A stretch of 64,000 nt of DNA. Source: CAVYVZ01 sp963772065 (GTDB lineage: Bacteria; Acidobacteriota; Vicinamibacteria; Vicinamibacterales; UBA2999). Under the pieces are notes generated by a model. The model ran no database searches. It saw only the letters and a list, made by a program, of their open reading frames with translations, and had not been told where the DNA came from. This document shows positions 20,546 through 31,066 of this stretch, one piece after another. Positions within the stretch are counted from its first letter, which is position 1; each line of letters starts with the position of its first letter. Made by a program: the position numbers and the translations under genes. The stretch spans positions 1 through 64,000 of the forward strand of contig CAVYVZ010000006.1 of the NCBI GenBank assembly GCA_963772065.1, written 5' to 3'.

Positions 20546-21186
20546 CGGCGGCTCCTCGCCAGCTCCGCGTCGGGCCGGCGCACGTAGAGCGGCCGGATCG
20601 CGTGAGGCGGCGGGAGCTCCCCTGCATCCGCGCGGTCGCGCGCCAGCGTCGCCACGGCGCCGGCGATCAGTGGCGTCGGCTCGATGACGCGCGGAAGGCG
20701 ATCGCGGTAGCGCACCGCGCCGTCGCCGAGGAAAACCGCGTCGCGATGGCGAATGGTGGCGAGCACCTCGTCGGGAGCGGCCACGATCGGCGGCCACAAC
20801 GGGACCCGGTTCTCGTATTCCGTGGCGTATACCTCACCGCGCCACGCGTCGATCCAGACGCTGGCGCGCGGCGCATCGGCGAGCGACGCGAACGCGTCGA
20901 AGGCCGACACGCCGATCAGCGGCCGCTCGCGCGCCAGCGCAAGCCCCTGCATCGCCGCGATGCCGATCCGCAGTCCGGTGAACGATCCCGGTCCGGTTGC
21001 GACGGCGAAGAGGTCGATGCGCGGCAACGGCACGTCGCGTCGCGCGAGCAGCGCCATGAGATCGCCGGGCACGCGCGTGGCCACGGGCTGTGCAGGATCC
21101 AGGGCGGCGATCTCGAGTACTCCTGTCCGATCGGCCAGCGCGACGCTGCCCGCAGCCGTGGTGGTATCGAGCGCCAGGATGAACAT
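20542..21186 (-). CDS. tsaB: tRNA N6-threonylcarbamoyladenosine (t6A) accessory protein TsaB
   Basis: TsaB partners with TsaD and TsaE in making t6A37 of ANN-decoding tRNAs. The 214-residue product begins MFILALDTTTAAGSVALAD and contains the family motif VATGPGSFTGLRIGIAAMQGLA. Length is normal. It starts at ATG 21186, 28 bases from the divergent mutS start, and is translationally coupled to rimI. Confidence 0.93.
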   Translation of the reverse strand: MFILALDTTTAAGSVALADRTGVLEIAALDPAQPVATRVPGDLMALLARRDVPLPRIDLFAVATGPGSFTGLRIGIAAMQGLALARERPLIGVSAFDAFASLADAPRASVWIDAWRGEVYATEYENRVPLWPPIVAAPDEVLATIRHRDAVFLGDGAVRYRDRLPRVIEPTPLIAGAVATLARDRADAGELPPPHAIRPLYVRRPDAELARSRR

Positions 21187-21214
21187 CGGAGATGGACGAT
21201 AATAACGTGATCCC
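21187..21214. promoter_or_regulatory. 28-base divergent tsaB/mutS promoter gap
   Basis: The gap contains one AT-rich core at 21198-21204. It reads GATAAT on the plus strand (11 bases before mutS) and TATTAT on the minus strand (12 bases before tsaB). One core may serve both directions. Confidence 0.4.
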
Positions 21215-23842
<2,628 letters not shown>

Positions 23843-23889
23843 GGGCTAAAGGCTTACGGCTTAAGCCCTAAGCCCTAAGCCTTAAGTCA
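23843..23889. repeat. CTAAGCCCTAAGCC word repeat between convergent genes
   Basis: Successive words AAGGCTTACGGCTTAAG, CCCTAAGCC and CCTTAAGTCA fill the gap between the mutS stop and the stop of the convergent TPR protein gene. The final TCA is that gene's stop codon, exactly as at 18174-18202. GGCTTAAGCC is palindromic and could fold. Confidence 0.7.
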
Positions 23890-24636
23890 TCCCTTGAGTG
23901 CCTCGAGTTGTTCTTTGGCCTCCGACGCATACGGCGAGTCGGGGTGCTCGTCCACGATCCTCGTGAACGTCTTCTGCGCCTCGGCCTTCTTTCCTGCCGC
24001 CGCGTACGTGCGTCCGAGCTGCATGAGGATGGCGTCGGTCGGCAGGTCGCCGTCCTTGCGTTCGGCGAGCTCCTTGTACGTCGCGATCGCCGCGTCGTGC
24101 TGGCCGGCGCGCGCCTGCGCTCCCGCCTTGCCGAGGCGCGCCATGTTCGCGTACAGCTCGTCGCCGCCGCGGCGGATCACCTCGTCGTAGGCCTGCATCG
24201 CCTCCTGCTGCTTGCCGAGCGCCGCAAGCGTGCCGGCCAGGTGGTACCGCGCAGTGATGCCGGCCGGGGTATCGGGATACGCGTCAGCCGCCGCGCGAAG
24301 CTTCGGCACGGCAGCCGTCAGCTTCTCCGTTTCCGTCGTGTAGGTTCCGCTGCCCGCCATGGCCGCTGCCGGTGGCTTGTCGCTCTTCGGATCGACGGGC
24401 TCGTTGGGGATCACTTCCGCGTCGAGAATGACCATGCCTTCCGCGAGGAGCCGCTGCGCGGCTTCCTGTGTCCGCTGGCGCATGACCAGAATGCCCAGCG
24501 CGGCGGCGGCGACGAGGAAGATGACGAACGCCGCCAGCCCGATCTGCTTGCGGCGCGGCTCGACGAACTCACGCGCCGCCGCCAGTGAATGCGCCAGCTC
24601 GTTCTCTTTCAGATGATGCCGTTCACGCGCTTTCAT
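23887..24636 (-). CDS. TPR-containing membrane-anchored protein (YfgM-like)
   Basis: A cytoplasmic N-terminus of about 30 residues is followed by one membrane helix (about 32-51, IGLAAFVIFLVAAAALGILV). An extracytoplasmic domain follows with tetratricopeptide-like repeats (ARYHLAGTLAALGKQQEAMQAYDEVI, ILMQLGRTYAAAGKKAEAQKTFTRIV). This layout matches YfgM-type ancillary translocon or periplasmic chaperone factors, and also more generic TPR_21 proteins. Its role here is not shown by neighbours. Confidence 0.75.
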   Translation of the reverse strand: MKARERHHLKENELAHSLAAAREFVEPRRKQIGLAAFVIFLVAAAALGILVMRQRTQEAAQRLLAEGMVILDAEVIPNEPVDPKSDKPPAAAMAGSGTYTTETEKLTAAVPKLRAAADAYPDTPAGITARYHLAGTLAALGKQQEAMQAYDEVIRRGGDELYANMARLGKAGAQARAGQHDAAIATYKELAERKDGDLPTDAILMQLGRTYAAAGKKAEAQKTFTRIVDEHPDSPYASEAKEQLEALKG

Positions 24637-24704
24637 GAATCACCAAATAACGAGTAACCGAGTCAACTCACCGAATCACCAATCATCGAATCATTCAATG
24701 ATTG
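24637..24704. repeat. GAATCACCAAAT word repeat
   Basis: Short AT-richer words (GAATCACCAAATAACGAG, CGAATCACCAATCATCG, AATCATTCAATGATT) repeat imperfectly between the TPR gene start and the tRNA 3' end. TCATTCAATGA is a small palindrome. The composition differs sharply from the flanking genes. Confidence 0.65.
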
Positions 24705-24781
24705 TGGCGTCCCCGGGCAGAATTGAACTGCCGGCCTCGCGCTTAGGAGGCGCGCGCTCTATCCATCTGAGCTACGGGGAC
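24705..24781 (-). tRNA. tRNA-Arg (anticodon CCU)
   Basis: The minus strand folds as a standard cloverleaf. The acceptor stem is GTCCCCG/CGGGGAC, the D arm is GCTC...GAGC, the anticodon stem is CGCGC/GCGCG with loop CTCCTAA, and the T arm is GGCAG TTCAATT CTGCC. The anticodon CCT decodes AGG. The discriminator is G and a CCA end is encoded (24705-24707). It is the only tRNA in the window. Confidence 0.97.
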
Positions 24782-24786
24782 GCACC

Positions 24787-24931
24787 GAGGCGGTTGGCTG
24801 TAGGCGGTAGGCGGTAGCGGGTAGGCGGTAGCGGGTAGGCGGTAGGGAGTAGGCATGGCCATAGGCCAACCCCCTACCGTCCACCGCCTACCGCCTACCG
24901 CCAACCGCCAACCGCCAACCAGCCCACCGCC
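24787..24931. repeat. Large inverted array of GGCGGTAGGC words
   Basis: The left half contains about seven copies of a word like TAGGCGGTAGC and the right half about seven copies of its complement (ACCGCCTACCGCCAACC), meeting near 24852-24866. The whole can fold into a long imperfect hairpin of about 65 bp per arm. It lies between the 5' end of tRNA-Arg and the stop of the gene at 24932, so it may terminate that transcript. The same word occurs at 14103-14178. Confidence 0.8.
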
Positions 24932-25471
24932 TCATTCTAGCAGGGCCTGCAGCGCCTTCGCGGTGCGCACGTACTCCTCGTAGCGTTGCTGGTAGCGCTC
25001 GATCTTCTCGTGCTGGACGCGATCCAGCCGCGCCCGCGCCAGAGCGGCGGCGTCGCCAGTGGAGGCGTTCAACTCCTGCTCCACGGCGGCCGCCTTGATG
25101 CGGTACTCCTCGTCGTGCGCTTTCTCCCAGGCGAGCCACTCGCTCGATACCTTCGCGTGCGCACGTTCGAGCAGCTCCTTCGGGAAGGGAAACCGCGCCC
25201 CCGCCGATCGATCGAGAACCTCGAATGCCCCAGGAAAGAGCTTTCTCGCAGTCTCCGCGACGGGATGCCAGGCCAGCAATTGCTTCGGGTCGGCTTGGAC
25301 GGCGGCCTGCGCCGGCCCGAATGTGTGGACGATCGCGAGAACGGCGGCTTCATGCGCCCGGCGCCGCAGCTCACGTGTGATCACCCACGCGATTGCCAGC
25401 ACTGGCACCACGTAGAAGGCCACGACGAACAGAAGCGGCAACATCGGGAACGCCATCTCCGCGAAGTCCAC
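24932..25471 (-). CDS. Membrane-anchored helical protein of unknown function, 179 aa
   Basis: I do not recognise a family. One N-terminal membrane helix (about 9-34, LPLLFVVAFYVVPVLAIAWVI) precedes a soluble, Ala/Glu/Arg-rich, probably coiled-coil domain (about 90-179). It starts at GTG 25471, five bases beyond the corrected apt stop, and is the last gene of an acyP-apt operon. Confidence 0.65.
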   Translation of the reverse strand: MDFAEMAFPMLPLLFVVAFYVVPVLAIAWVITRELRRRAHEAAVLAIVHTFGPAQAAVQADPKQLLAWHPVAETARKLFPGAFEVLDRSAGARFPFPKELLERAHAKVSSEWLAWEKAHDEEYRIKAAAVEQELNASTGDAAALARARLDRVQHEKIERYQQRYEEYVRTAKALQALLE

Positions 25472-25475
25472 GATG

Positions 25476-25989
25476 TCAGTACCTGAAGAACCGAGTACAC
25501 CTTCTCGCCGGACAGCTTGGCTCGTCCGCTCAGCGCGATCAGCTCGATGAGAAACGCCAGGCCATGCAGCTCGCCTCCCAGCTTCTTCACCAGCTGTGTC
25601 GCCGCGGCCGCCGTTCCGCCCGTCGCGAGCACGTCGTCGACGATGAGGACGCGCTGCCCTTTCTGGAGGGCATCGGCGTGGATCTCGAGCGCGTCCTTGC
25701 CGTATTCGAGGTCGTAGCTTTCCTTGATCGCGGCGGACGGGAGCTTCCCCGGCTTCCGAATGGGAACGAACCCAGCCGCGAGGCGCTCGGCGACCGCGCC
25801 TCCAAGAATGAACCCGCGGCTCTCGATCCCGACGACGACGTCGATGTGCTGGCCGATGTACGGCGTGGCCAGAAGATCGATCGTGGTCTTGAACCCCTCC
25901 GGCTCGCGAAGGAGCGTGGTGATGTCGTAGAAGAGGATGCCGGCCTTGGGGAAATCGGGGACGTGTCGGATATGCTGTTTGAGATCCAT
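25476..25989 (-). CDS. apt: Adenine phosphoribosyltransferase (frame break at the last codon)
   Basis: Apt salvages adenine to AMP with PRPP. The text VPDFPKAGILFYDITTLL, GIESRGFILGGAVAERL and the PRPP loop VLIVDDVLATGGTAAA are diagnostic. The frame as read runs on for 32 residues of Trp/Arg-rich noise beyond SVLQ into the next gene. Removing one G from the pair at 25482-25483 gives SVLQY and a stop at 25476-25478, the normal C-terminus, ending just before the next gene's start. The start is ATG 25989, overlapping the acylphosphatase stop by one base (TGATG). Confidence 0.93.
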
Positions 25990-26264
25990 CAATGGGTCAC
26001 TCTGAATGATCGGTAGGCGCCGCTCGGCTCGAGCAGGTCCACTTCGACATGCTCGACGCGCGCGCCGCCGGGCCCGGACCGTATCGCCCGCTCTACGCGT
26101 GTCACGGCTTCAGCCTCCCCCTCGACGAGTGCCTCGACCTGGCCGCCCGGGAGGTTCCGCACGTAGCCCGTCACGCTTTCGCGGGCCGCGGCATCCTGCA
26201 CGAAGTAGCGGAAGCCGACCCCCTGCACGCGGCCGCTGACAAGATATCGGCGCGCGATGCGCAT
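25989..26264 (-). CDS. acyP: Acylphosphatase
   Basis: A 91-residue protein with the complete acylphosphatase signature. RYLVSGRVQGVGFRYFVQ holds the catalytic Arg (GVGFR), and GYVRNLPGGQVEALVEGE holds the catalytic Asn. It hydrolyses acyl phosphates in the cytoplasm. The gene is coupled to apt downstream and divergent from the MoxR operon. Confidence 0.95.
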   Translation of the reverse strand: MRIARRYLVSGRVQGVGFRYFVQDAAARESVTGYVRNLPGGQVEALVEGEAEAVTRVERAIRSGPGGARVEHVEVDLLEPSGAYRSFRVTH

Positions 26265-26277
26265 GCAAACGCGAAAT

Positions 26278-26283
26278 TATACT
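26278..26283 (+). promoter_or_regulatory. -10-like hexamer TATACT of the MoxR/Bat operon
   Basis: TATACT lies in the 54-base gap between acyP and moxR. A transcript starting about 26290 would carry a short leader with GGAG (26310-26313) placed 5 bases before TTG 26319. A second candidate core is TACGAT at 26294-26299. Confidence 0.4.
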
Positions 26284-26318
26284 TGACCGCTGATACGATT
26301 GATTCGCGCGGAGCGTAT

Positions 26319-27359
26319 TTGCATCCCGATCTCGAGCAGGCCATCCAGTTTCACGACGCAATCCTCGCCGAGGCCGGCAAGGCGCTCGTTGGGTACGAGA
26401 GACCCAAGGCGCTGGCGAACGTCGTGCTCCTGTCGGAGATCCCGACGACCTACGACAAGAAGGAACAGCGGCAGGTGAACGCGGGCAACCTGCTGCTGCG
26501 GGGCGTGCCAGGCGTCGGCAAGACATTCTTCGGCGTCATCCTCGCCGCCATCAGCAACGCGAGGTTCGCGCGGCTGCAGGGACGCGCCGATCTGCAACCG
26601 ACCGAGGTCGTCGGCTTCCAGATGATCAATCCAGCCACCGGCGAGCTCGTGACGGAGTTCGGCCCGCTGGCGGAGGCCGAGGTCATCCTCCTCGACGAGA
26701 TCAACCGCATCCCGCTGAAGTCGCAGAGCGCCTTCCTCGAAGGGCTTCAGGACCGCACGGTCACGGTCGGCAAGACGACGTACGAGCTCCCCGCGTTCAG
26801 CTTCGCGATCGCCACGATGAATCCCGTCGAGCTCGGCCAGGGCACGTTTCCGCTGTCCGAGGCGGCGACGGACCGCTTCGCCATCATGGTGAACATCGGC
26901 TACCTGCCGGCTGAAGAGGAACGGAAGCTGGTGAGCTTCGACTTCAAGCAGGTGCGGCTCAATCCGCTGATGCGGAAGGAGCGGATCATCGAGCTCCGTT
27001 CCGCGATCAGCGCGCACGTGTTCCTGCACGAGCGGCTTGGCGAGTACATCCAGCGGCTGGTTGCGGCCACGCGCCCCTACAACCCCGAGATCGATTGGCG
27101 CATTCACTCGCGGTCCGAGCTCGTGGAGCGCGGCGTCGACCTCGGCGCATCCCCGCGCGCCATCATCGTCTGGGCGCGCCTGGCGAAGGTATGGGCACTG
27201 CTCGTCCGTCGGCGCGACGTCGTTTATCCCGAGGACATTCAGGACCTCGCGCCGTACATCCTGGGGCATCGCATCTGGCTCGGGCCGCACGCGGCAAGCC
27301 ATGGGCTCACGACCGAAGCCGTGATCAACGACGTGGTCGAGCGGGTACCGATTCCATGA
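26319..27359 (+). CDS. MoxR-family AAA+ ATPase
   Basis: MoxR ATPases act as chaperones that activate von Willebrand factor A-domain partners. Walker A is GVPGVGKT and Walker B is EVILLDEINRIP; FAIATMNPVELGQGTFPLSEAATDRFAI and the C-terminal lid follow. I choose TTG 26319 (reading MHPDLEQAIQFHDAILAEAGKALVG) because GGAG precedes it and -10-like cores lie upstream; TTG 26283 is an in-frame alternative. It is the first gene of a six-gene run joined by four ATGA-type or similar short overlaps. This is a standard MoxR/Bat layout. Confidence 0.9.
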   Translation: MHPDLEQAIQFHDAILAEAGKALVGYERPKALANVVLLSEIPTTYDKKEQRQVNAGNLLLRGVPGVGKTFFGVILAAISNARFARLQGRADLQPTEVVGFQMINPATGELVTEFGPLAEAEVILLDEINRIPLKSQSAFLEGLQDRTVTVGKTTYELPAFSFAIATMNPVELGQGTFPLSEAATDRFAIMVNIGYLPAEEERKLVSFDFKQVRLNPLMRKERIIELRSAISAHVFLHERLGEYIQRLVAATRPYNPEIDWRIHSRSELVERGVDLGASPRAIIVWARLAKVWALLVRRRDVVYPEDIQDLAPYILGHRIWLGPHAASHGLTTEAVINDVVERVPIP

Positions 27360-28303
27360 GCCGCCCGCTCACGTGGCTTGGCCCGGCGGATACGGCTGAC
27401 GAAGGTCCGCTCGTCAGCCTGGCTGACATCACCGAGATCGAGCTCCTCATCGTCAAGCGGATGCGCGAGTTCACGATTGGCGAGCACTCGAGCGTGTTTC
27501 ACGGCTCCGGCTTCGATTTCACCGGTACCCGCGAGTGGCAGGCGGGCGATCGATTCGCGGCGATCGACTGGCCGCAATCGTCGCTGACCAACTTCAGCCC
27601 GATGATCGTCCGCGAGTTCGATCAGCCGAGCACGTCGAGCGTGGTGATCGTCGCCGACAAGTCGGCCTCCACGCGGTGCGGTGTCGACGGTGTTCCGGTC
27701 GCAAGGATCGTGGCCAGGGCGATCGCGACCATTGGCATGTCGGCGGTGTTCTTCCAGGATGCGGTGGGGCTCCTGACGTTCGACGAAGGGTTCACCCATG
27801 TCGACGGCGTGCGCCCTCGCATCGGGAAAAACCAGGTGATCAGCTGTCTCGACCTCTACCAGCGCGGGGCGGCCGCGGGCGTTCGTCGCGGCGAGAGCGT
27901 GAGCGCCACGATCGGCGGGTTCATGCGAAAGACCTCGCTGGTGCCGTTCATTTCCGATTTCCTCTTCGACAGCGCGGACGACGTGATCGCAGAGCTCGCA
28001 AGGCTGAACACGCTGCATGACGTGTTTCTCACCATCGTCGACGCCTCGTTTGCGTACGACGTGCCGAAGGTCTCGGCCGGATGGGTGGAGATGCACGATG
28101 TCGAGACGGGCCGCTCACGGGTGATGTCGCGCCGCGAGGCCCGCCGCATGGCCACCCGCGTGCGGCAATGGCAGGACGACATCGTGCGCAAGGCGCGAGG
28201 CAGCGGCCTCGACGTGCTGCCTCTCGCGCTCGACCAGACCGAGTTCGATATCGCCCTCACCGAGTTCGTCATCCAGCGGCGATTGCGGCGGAAGACGGCA
28301 TGA
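27356..28303 (+). CDS. DUF58 domain protein
   Basis: A 315-residue cytoplasmic protein with the DUF58 motif FHGSGFDFTGTREWQAGDRFAAIDW followed by a degenerate von Willebrand A-like fold (VVIVADKSASTR). DUF58 genes normally follow moxR and probably link the ATPase to the membrane vWA proteins. The ATG overlaps the moxR stop (ATGA). No membrane helices are evident. Confidence 0.88.
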   Translation: MSRPLTWLGPADTADEGPLVSLADITEIELLIVKRMREFTIGEHSSVFHGSGFDFTGTREWQAGDRFAAIDWPQSSLTNFSPMIVREFDQPSTSSVVIVADKSASTRCGVDGVPVARIVARAIATIGMSAVFFQDAVGLLTFDEGFTHVDGVRPRIGKNQVISCLDLYQRGAAAGVRRGESVSATIGGFMRKTSLVPFISDFLFDSADDVIAELARLNTLHDVFLTIVDASFAYDVPKVSAGWVEMHDVETGRSRVMSRREARRMATRVRQWQDDIVRKARGSGLDVLPLALDQTEFDIALTEFVIQRRLRRKTA

Positions 28304-29388
28304 GGCGCATGCTCGTTCTGCTCGTCTTGATCGCGTGTGCTCAAGCCCACGCACTGCACGCGCAGACCCAGAACGTCGAAACCGAGCCCGTAACGTGCTG
28401 GTGGCGGACGACTGCCACGTCGGTGCGCGTGGGTGAGCCATTCACGGTCATTCTCACGTGCTCCCTGTTGCAGACGGAGGCGGCTCGCGCGATTGCCGAC
28501 GAATCACGGCTGGAGCCCTCCGTCGTGCAACTTCCCCCGTTCGAGGTCGTCGGCGGCGCGCGCGCGAAGGATCTGACGACGGCGAGCCGGAGGTTCGTGC
28601 AGTTCGAGTACCAGCTCCGCACCATTGCCGAGAACGTATTTGCCTCCGAGGTCGCGCTGCCTCCGCTGGAGCTCACCTACCGTGTGGAGTCGCGCGTCGG
28701 CGGTGGAGATTCCCTCGCCGGCCGCGATCGGACGTACGCGCTGCCGCCGCTCACCATTCGGGTCCTGTCGCTCGTGCCGGACACGGCCGACGATATCCGC
28801 GAGGCGCCCGTCGCCACGTTCGCCGAGATCGACGCGAGCGAGTCATACGGGACCGCGTGGCGCGCTGCGGCCGTCGTGCTGCTCGCGCTTGGCGCGCTGG
28901 TGCTGACCCTGGCTCTTGCGGGCGTGATCCGGCGCCGGGGGGCATCACGTGCCCCCGCGCGACGCCTGCTGTCACCCGCGGCGATCCTTCGCGGAGTGCG
29001 GCACGAGCTCGCGCGGATTCAAAGCGACGTGCGATCGTCGGGGTGGACATCCGATCTGGCCGGCCGCGCGCTTGCCGCGGTGCGCATCGTCGCCTCATGC
29101 GCCGCTGGGCGGCCGGTGGCGCAGCGGTTCACGCCGGACGGGTCAGGCTTTGACAACGGAGAGGTCGTCGTCGCGGGCCGCCCCGGAGCCACCTGGGTGG
29201 CGTCGTCAGCCGCTGCGAGCGCTGACAACGATGAACTGCGGGACGCGCTGGCCCGGCTTTCGACGGCGTGCTATGGCCGCGAGGCTTCGTTCGACGGCCG
29301 GCTCGACGACACGCTGGAAGTGGCGATTCGGAGCGCGGATGGCCTGATTGCCGAGCGGCCCTGGACGGAGAGGCTGTGGCCGCGATAG
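28300..29388 (+). CDS. BatD-position exported membrane protein, 362 aa
   Basis: A signal peptide (MRRMLVLLVLIACAQAHALHAQ) precedes an extracytoplasmic beta-rich domain (about 25-190). One membrane helix (about 196-217) and a cytoplasmic tail of about 140 residues follow. Position and topology resemble BatD proteins of MoxR/Bat operons, but sequence similarity is not obvious, so the name is by context. It overlaps the DUF58 gene by four bases and the next gene by 13. Confidence 0.65.
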   Translation: MRRMLVLLVLIACAQAHALHAQTQNVETEPVTCWWRTTATSVRVGEPFTVILTCSLLQTEAARAIADESRLEPSVVQLPPFEVVGGARAKDLTTASRRFVQFEYQLRTIAENVFASEVALPPLELTYRVESRVGGGDSLAGRDRTYALPPLTIRVLSLVPDTADDIREAPVATFAEIDASESYGTAWRAAAVVLLALGALVLTLALAGVIRRRGASRAPARRLLSPAAILRGVRHELARIQSDVRSSGWTSDLAGRALAAVRIVASCAAGRPVAQRFTPDGSGFDNGEVVVAGRPGATWVASSAAASADNDELRDALARLSTACYGREASFDGRLDDTLEVAIRSADGLIAERPWTERLWPR

Positions 29389-30488
29389 CACGAGTTGTCG
29401 CGGCGATCGGCGCCACGGTCGAGGAGTTGATCGAGCTCTGTATGGCGGGGCTGTACGGCCCAAGCCTGGAGTTCACGCGGCTAAACGCCGCACGCACCTT
29501 CGCGATCCTCTTTGTCGGCCTGGTTCTTTCAGGCGTCCTCCTCCGCGCTCTCCTCCGCCATCGCAGGCGCCGGGTGCTCGTGCCGGCGCTGCTGCCGGGG
29601 CTGGCGATGGGCCGCGGCGCGATCCTCCGGCACGGCGCGCTCGTGCTTGCCCTCGCCGGCATCGCGTTCTTCGCCGTCGCGTTTGGCGATCCCCGGACCA
29701 GCCTGATGCGCCAGGACACCTCACATCCGGGCCGCCGCATCGCGATTCTGCTCGATGCGTCCTCGAGCATGCTGCAGTCGCTGCCGGCGAGCCGCCTGGC
29801 CAAAGGCGCGCCGAACGACGCGGCGTTCTTCACCACGGTCGGCGCCGCCCGGTACTTTCTCGAGCTCCGGATGAAAGGGAAATACCGCGACCTCGTGTCG
29901 CTCATCGAGTTCGGCGACGAGGCCTACGTCATCACGCCGTTCACGAGCGACTACGAAAGCGTGCTCCTGAGCATCTCACTCGTCGGCGACTGGACCGAGT
30001 TCATGAACTTCCCGGAGCAGGGCACGGTGATCGCGCGCGCCATCGATCAGGCGGCTGCCCTCTTCCGCGCGTTCGATTTCGCCGACGCGGCGGGCAACGC
30101 GATGGTGATCTTCACCGACGGCATGGACGCCGAGGTCCTGCAGGATGGCCGCAGCACGCTCGACGTCCTGCGCGAAGCGCGGCGTGCCGGGATTCCGGTG
30201 TACTTCATTCGCACCGGCCGACCCGATGCCCCGCAGGGAACCGTGCCCGATCGCGTGTGGGAGGCCGCGGTGGCGCGAACGGGCGGACGCTTCTACACCG
30301 CCGCCGACGAGGCGACGATCGTGCGGGCGATCCACGAGATCGATCGCCAGTCGGCCGGCCGCATCGAAGTGCGCCAGTACAGCACACGGATTCCCCGCTA
30401 TGCGCCGTTTGCGTTCGCCGCGGTGGCGCTCTGGACGCTCGCGCTCGCGCTCAGGCTCGTGACGCCATGGTTCACGACATTCCCATGA
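29376..30488 (+). CDS. vWA-domain membrane protein (BatA-like)
   Basis: A 370-residue protein with two N-terminal membrane helices (about 36-54 and 80-101), a von Willebrand factor A domain with the MIDAS motif DASSS (RRIAILLDASSSM), a second metal-site region (IFTDGMD), and a C-terminal membrane helix. The vWA domain should be extracytoplasmic and metal-binding. I choose GTG 29376 (reading MAAIARVVAAIGATVEELIEL), which overlaps the preceding gene by 13 bases; the longer frame upstream is antisense-like. Confidence 0.85.
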   Translation: MAAIARVVAAIGATVEELIELCMAGLYGPSLEFTRLNAARTFAILFVGLVLSGVLLRALLRHRRRRVLVPALLPGLAMGRGAILRHGALVLALAGIAFFAVAFGDPRTSLMRQDTSHPGRRIAILLDASSSMLQSLPASRLAKGAPNDAAFFTTVGAARYFLELRMKGKYRDLVSLIEFGDEAYVITPFTSDYESVLLSISLVGDWTEFMNFPEQGTVIARAIDQAAALFRAFDFADAAGNAMVIFTDGMDAEVLQDGRSTLDVLREARRAGIPVYFIRTGRPDAPQGTVPDRVWEAAVARTGGRFYTAADEATIVRAIHEIDRQSAGRIEVRQYSTRIPRYAPFAFAAVALWTLALALRLVTPWFTTFP

Positions 30489-31066
30489 CCAAGAACATCG
30501 GTCTCCAGCTCGCGGCCGCCCTGGTCCTCTTCGTCACGGGTGCCTTGCTCTGGGCGCGCGGCAGCGATGCCGGGCGGCGCGCGGAGGCGCAGCGTGCGCT
30601 CGTGACACTGCAGTATGGCCGCGCCATGGCCGCCGCCGAGACGAGCGCGGCCGCCCGGTATTGGAGCGGAGACTACGCCGCGATCGATGCCGAGCAGGAT
30701 CCGCTTCTCGCGGCGAACGCCGCATACCGGGCGGCGGTCGGCCCGGGAGGATCGGCGAAGGAGATGGTGACGCGGCTCGACGACGTGGTGAAGCGGTATG
30801 CGGAGGTTCTGCGCCGCGACCCGCGGAACGAAGAGGCGGCATTCAACTACGAGTACGTCGTGCGGTACCGCGCCGCGATCGCCGCACGCGGTCTCGCCGT
30901 TCCGCCCGAAGACGATGACGGCGGCGTCACGCCGCACGGGCGCGCCGGCGCGCCGCCGAAAGGCACGAGCCCGCAACAGTTCAAGATGCTCGTGCCGATG
31001 CGGCCCGACGAGCGTCGCGAAGCCGAAGAGGCAGGCAAGACGGGCCGCCGAACCCGCAAGGGCTAG
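30485..31066 (+). CDS. Small membrane-anchored Bat-operon protein, 193 aa
   Basis: An N-terminal membrane helix (about 5-25) precedes a helical domain with one TPR-like unit (RLDDVVKRYAEVLRRDPRNEEAAFNYEYVVRYRAAIAA) and a charged C-terminus rich in Pro, Arg and Glu. BatC/BatE proteins in this operon type also carry TPRs, so this is the likely counterpart. It overlaps its upstream neighbour by four bases and the next gene by one (TAGTG). Confidence 0.65.
   Translation: MTKNIGLQLAAALVLFVTGALLWARGSDAGRRAEAQRALVTLQYGRAMAAAETSAAARYWSGDYAAIDAEQDPLLAANAAYRAAVGPGGSAKEMVTRLDDVVKRYAEVLRRDPRNEEAAFNYEYVVRYRAAIAARGLAVPPEDDDGGVTPHGRAGAPPKGTSPQQFKMLVPMRPDERREAEEAGKTGRRTRKG

Noticed and set aside
24787..24931. 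CRISPR array
   Set aside because: Words are 8-12 bases without unique spacers, half of them inverted, and no cas genes are present.
25381..25475. An apt-specific C-terminal extension of 32 residues
   Set aside because: It is Trp/Arg-rich text overlapping the next gene in another frame; a one-base correction gives the canonical SVLQY end.
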